Origin: Oxyruncus cristatus
Taxonomy: Eukaryota > Chordata > Aves > Passeriformes > Cotingidae
Length of the DNA stretch: 64,000 nt
NCBI GenBank assembly: GCA_013399855.1
Contig: VXAY01002384.1
Coordinates: 62,001 to 126,000 of the forward strand
Direction of reading: 5' to 3'
Part shown: positions 62,929 to 64,000 of the stretch, piece by piece
Numbering within the stretch: the first letter of the stretch is position 1
How the letters are laid out: every line of letters begins with the position of its first letter
The notes under the pieces: model-generated
Databases searched by the model: none
What the model was told of the DNA's origin: nothing
What the model saw: the letters and a program-made list of their open reading frames with translations, nothing else
Program-made: the position numbers and the translations under genes

Positions 62929-64000
62929 CTAAAAGTGAAAGCAGAGGGAAAGTCTGAGACCGCTCCAGTCACGGCAGAGCCACCACGAGAAGGAGGCAGC
63001 AAACGGAAGCAGCCCTCGAACAGCAGGAAATTAGAAACATATTTGGAGTACTTGGATATCACTCTTGCTTGTCATAAGCCTGGATCAGATAAGCCTGCTC
63101 ACCTCCAGACACCAGAGGGAAACAATAAGCTGAGGGAAGGATACAATAAAAAGGGTTAACCCCTTTGTCTCATCTGCCACGTAATCACAGTTGTTCCAGA
63201 CAGCTGTTAGAGCACTACGGGATGATAAGAATTACTATTCCTTTAATTATACTCTTTTTTCATCCTGTTTGCTGTTTAGCCTGGTCTGCTCACCTGAGGA
63301 GATCCTTCCCTTGCAAGGGCTGGGCCCTCCCAAGCCCCCGAGGACAGCACAGAGCAGTACAGACTGAGAGCATCACTAAAACACTCAAATGTGTCTTAAA
63401 ACAGCAGAGGTGGAGCGTTGTCTCTTCGACTATATTTAGTTCCCCCTTAGAAACCTAAAGATATAATTTTGCAGGGTGAATTGTGTGAAAATAGTTCCAA
63501 TCATCTGGCAGTGCACAGCGCTCATGAATATTGGAACACAGGAACTGCGGTAACACACACGTAAGAAGAGCTGGGTAACCTCACTTTGATCTTGTATTTT
63601 CTTCTCCCAAGCTTTAGTCTCTATTTACTTGCCATTCTTACGAAGTGCAGGGACAATTTGGAGGGCACAATTGATCAGGAGAGGTTTCTTGGCTCCACAC
63701 AGTGCAACCTAAGCAGGCTAGTGCTTTCAGAACACAAGTGTCTGGACAAAAATGAGCCAGGTCTATCCTGTGCTCCCACTTCAGCAGTTTTTCTCTTTCT
63801 CTCTCCAGAAATGGAAGCAATGTTAAAATATGTGAAGGATATTTGATGTTGCTCAGACTCAGTCCCTGGAATTCCAAATCAAACCTGATGCATTTTCTTG
63901 AGCACACACTTGAGCCATCCCCTGTTCGTCTTGACCCTCCTCTAGTACTCCACCTTTCCCCCTTGACAGAGGTGGCAACACCAGCACAGATCCATTCCTG
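62929..64000 (-). other. TLN2: TLN2 intron, 3' part (continues beyond the window)
   Basis: Sequence upstream of the most 5' TLN2 exon seen, ending in ctgctttcacttttag. I looked for the preceding rod exon, expected to end near QELT, and did not find it, so the intron is at least 1072 bases long. Confidence 0.8.

Overview
The window looks like vertebrate nuclear DNA, most likely from a bird. It holds spliced exons with GT-AG introns, long AT-rich non-coding stretches, and one 5'-truncated CR1 LINE tail of the avian type (about 5144-5240). Nothing bacterial or viral is visible. The sequence does not fix the bird lineage.

The right 24 kb (about 40.17-64 kb) is the 3' end of the talin-2 gene (TLN2) on the minus strand. 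Nine coding exons can be read with exact splice sites, and their phases all join. Together they encode the last 383 residues plus a TAA stop: most of rod bundle R12, the R13 I/LWEQ actin-binding module (ABS3) and the C-terminal dimerisation helix. Upstream exons (FERM head and the rest of the rod) lie beyond position 64000. The peptide end KFLPTELREDEG and the AAFGKAEDDDVVVKTKF segment identify talin-2 rather than talin-1.

The 6.4 kb intron 45414-51836 carries the microRNA gene MIR190A on the same strand as TLN2 (precursor 48818-48902). The hairpin matches miR-190a as I remember it, and the gene is known to sit inside TLN2 in mammals. So the microRNA and its host gene are kept together here and are probably transcribed together.

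Below 40170 lies the TLN2 3' UTR. It begins with a poly(U) tract (in mRNA sense) interrupted by a 62-base assembly gap. Candidate AATAAA signals are at 39931, 38398 and 36134. The left 36 kb shows no exon of a gene I recognise and reads as intergenic DNA downstream of TLN2. Landmarks there are the CR1 tail, a 22-half-unit minisatellite (13192-13644), a CpG-rich patch with a YY1-like site beside it (about 13990-14320), two canonical G-quadruplex motifs (5464 and 24400), small tandem duplications and poly(A) tracts. I found no convincing undescribed system. The most solid result is the TLN2/MIR190A locus; the minisatellite with its adjacent CpG patch is the most unusual non-coding structure.
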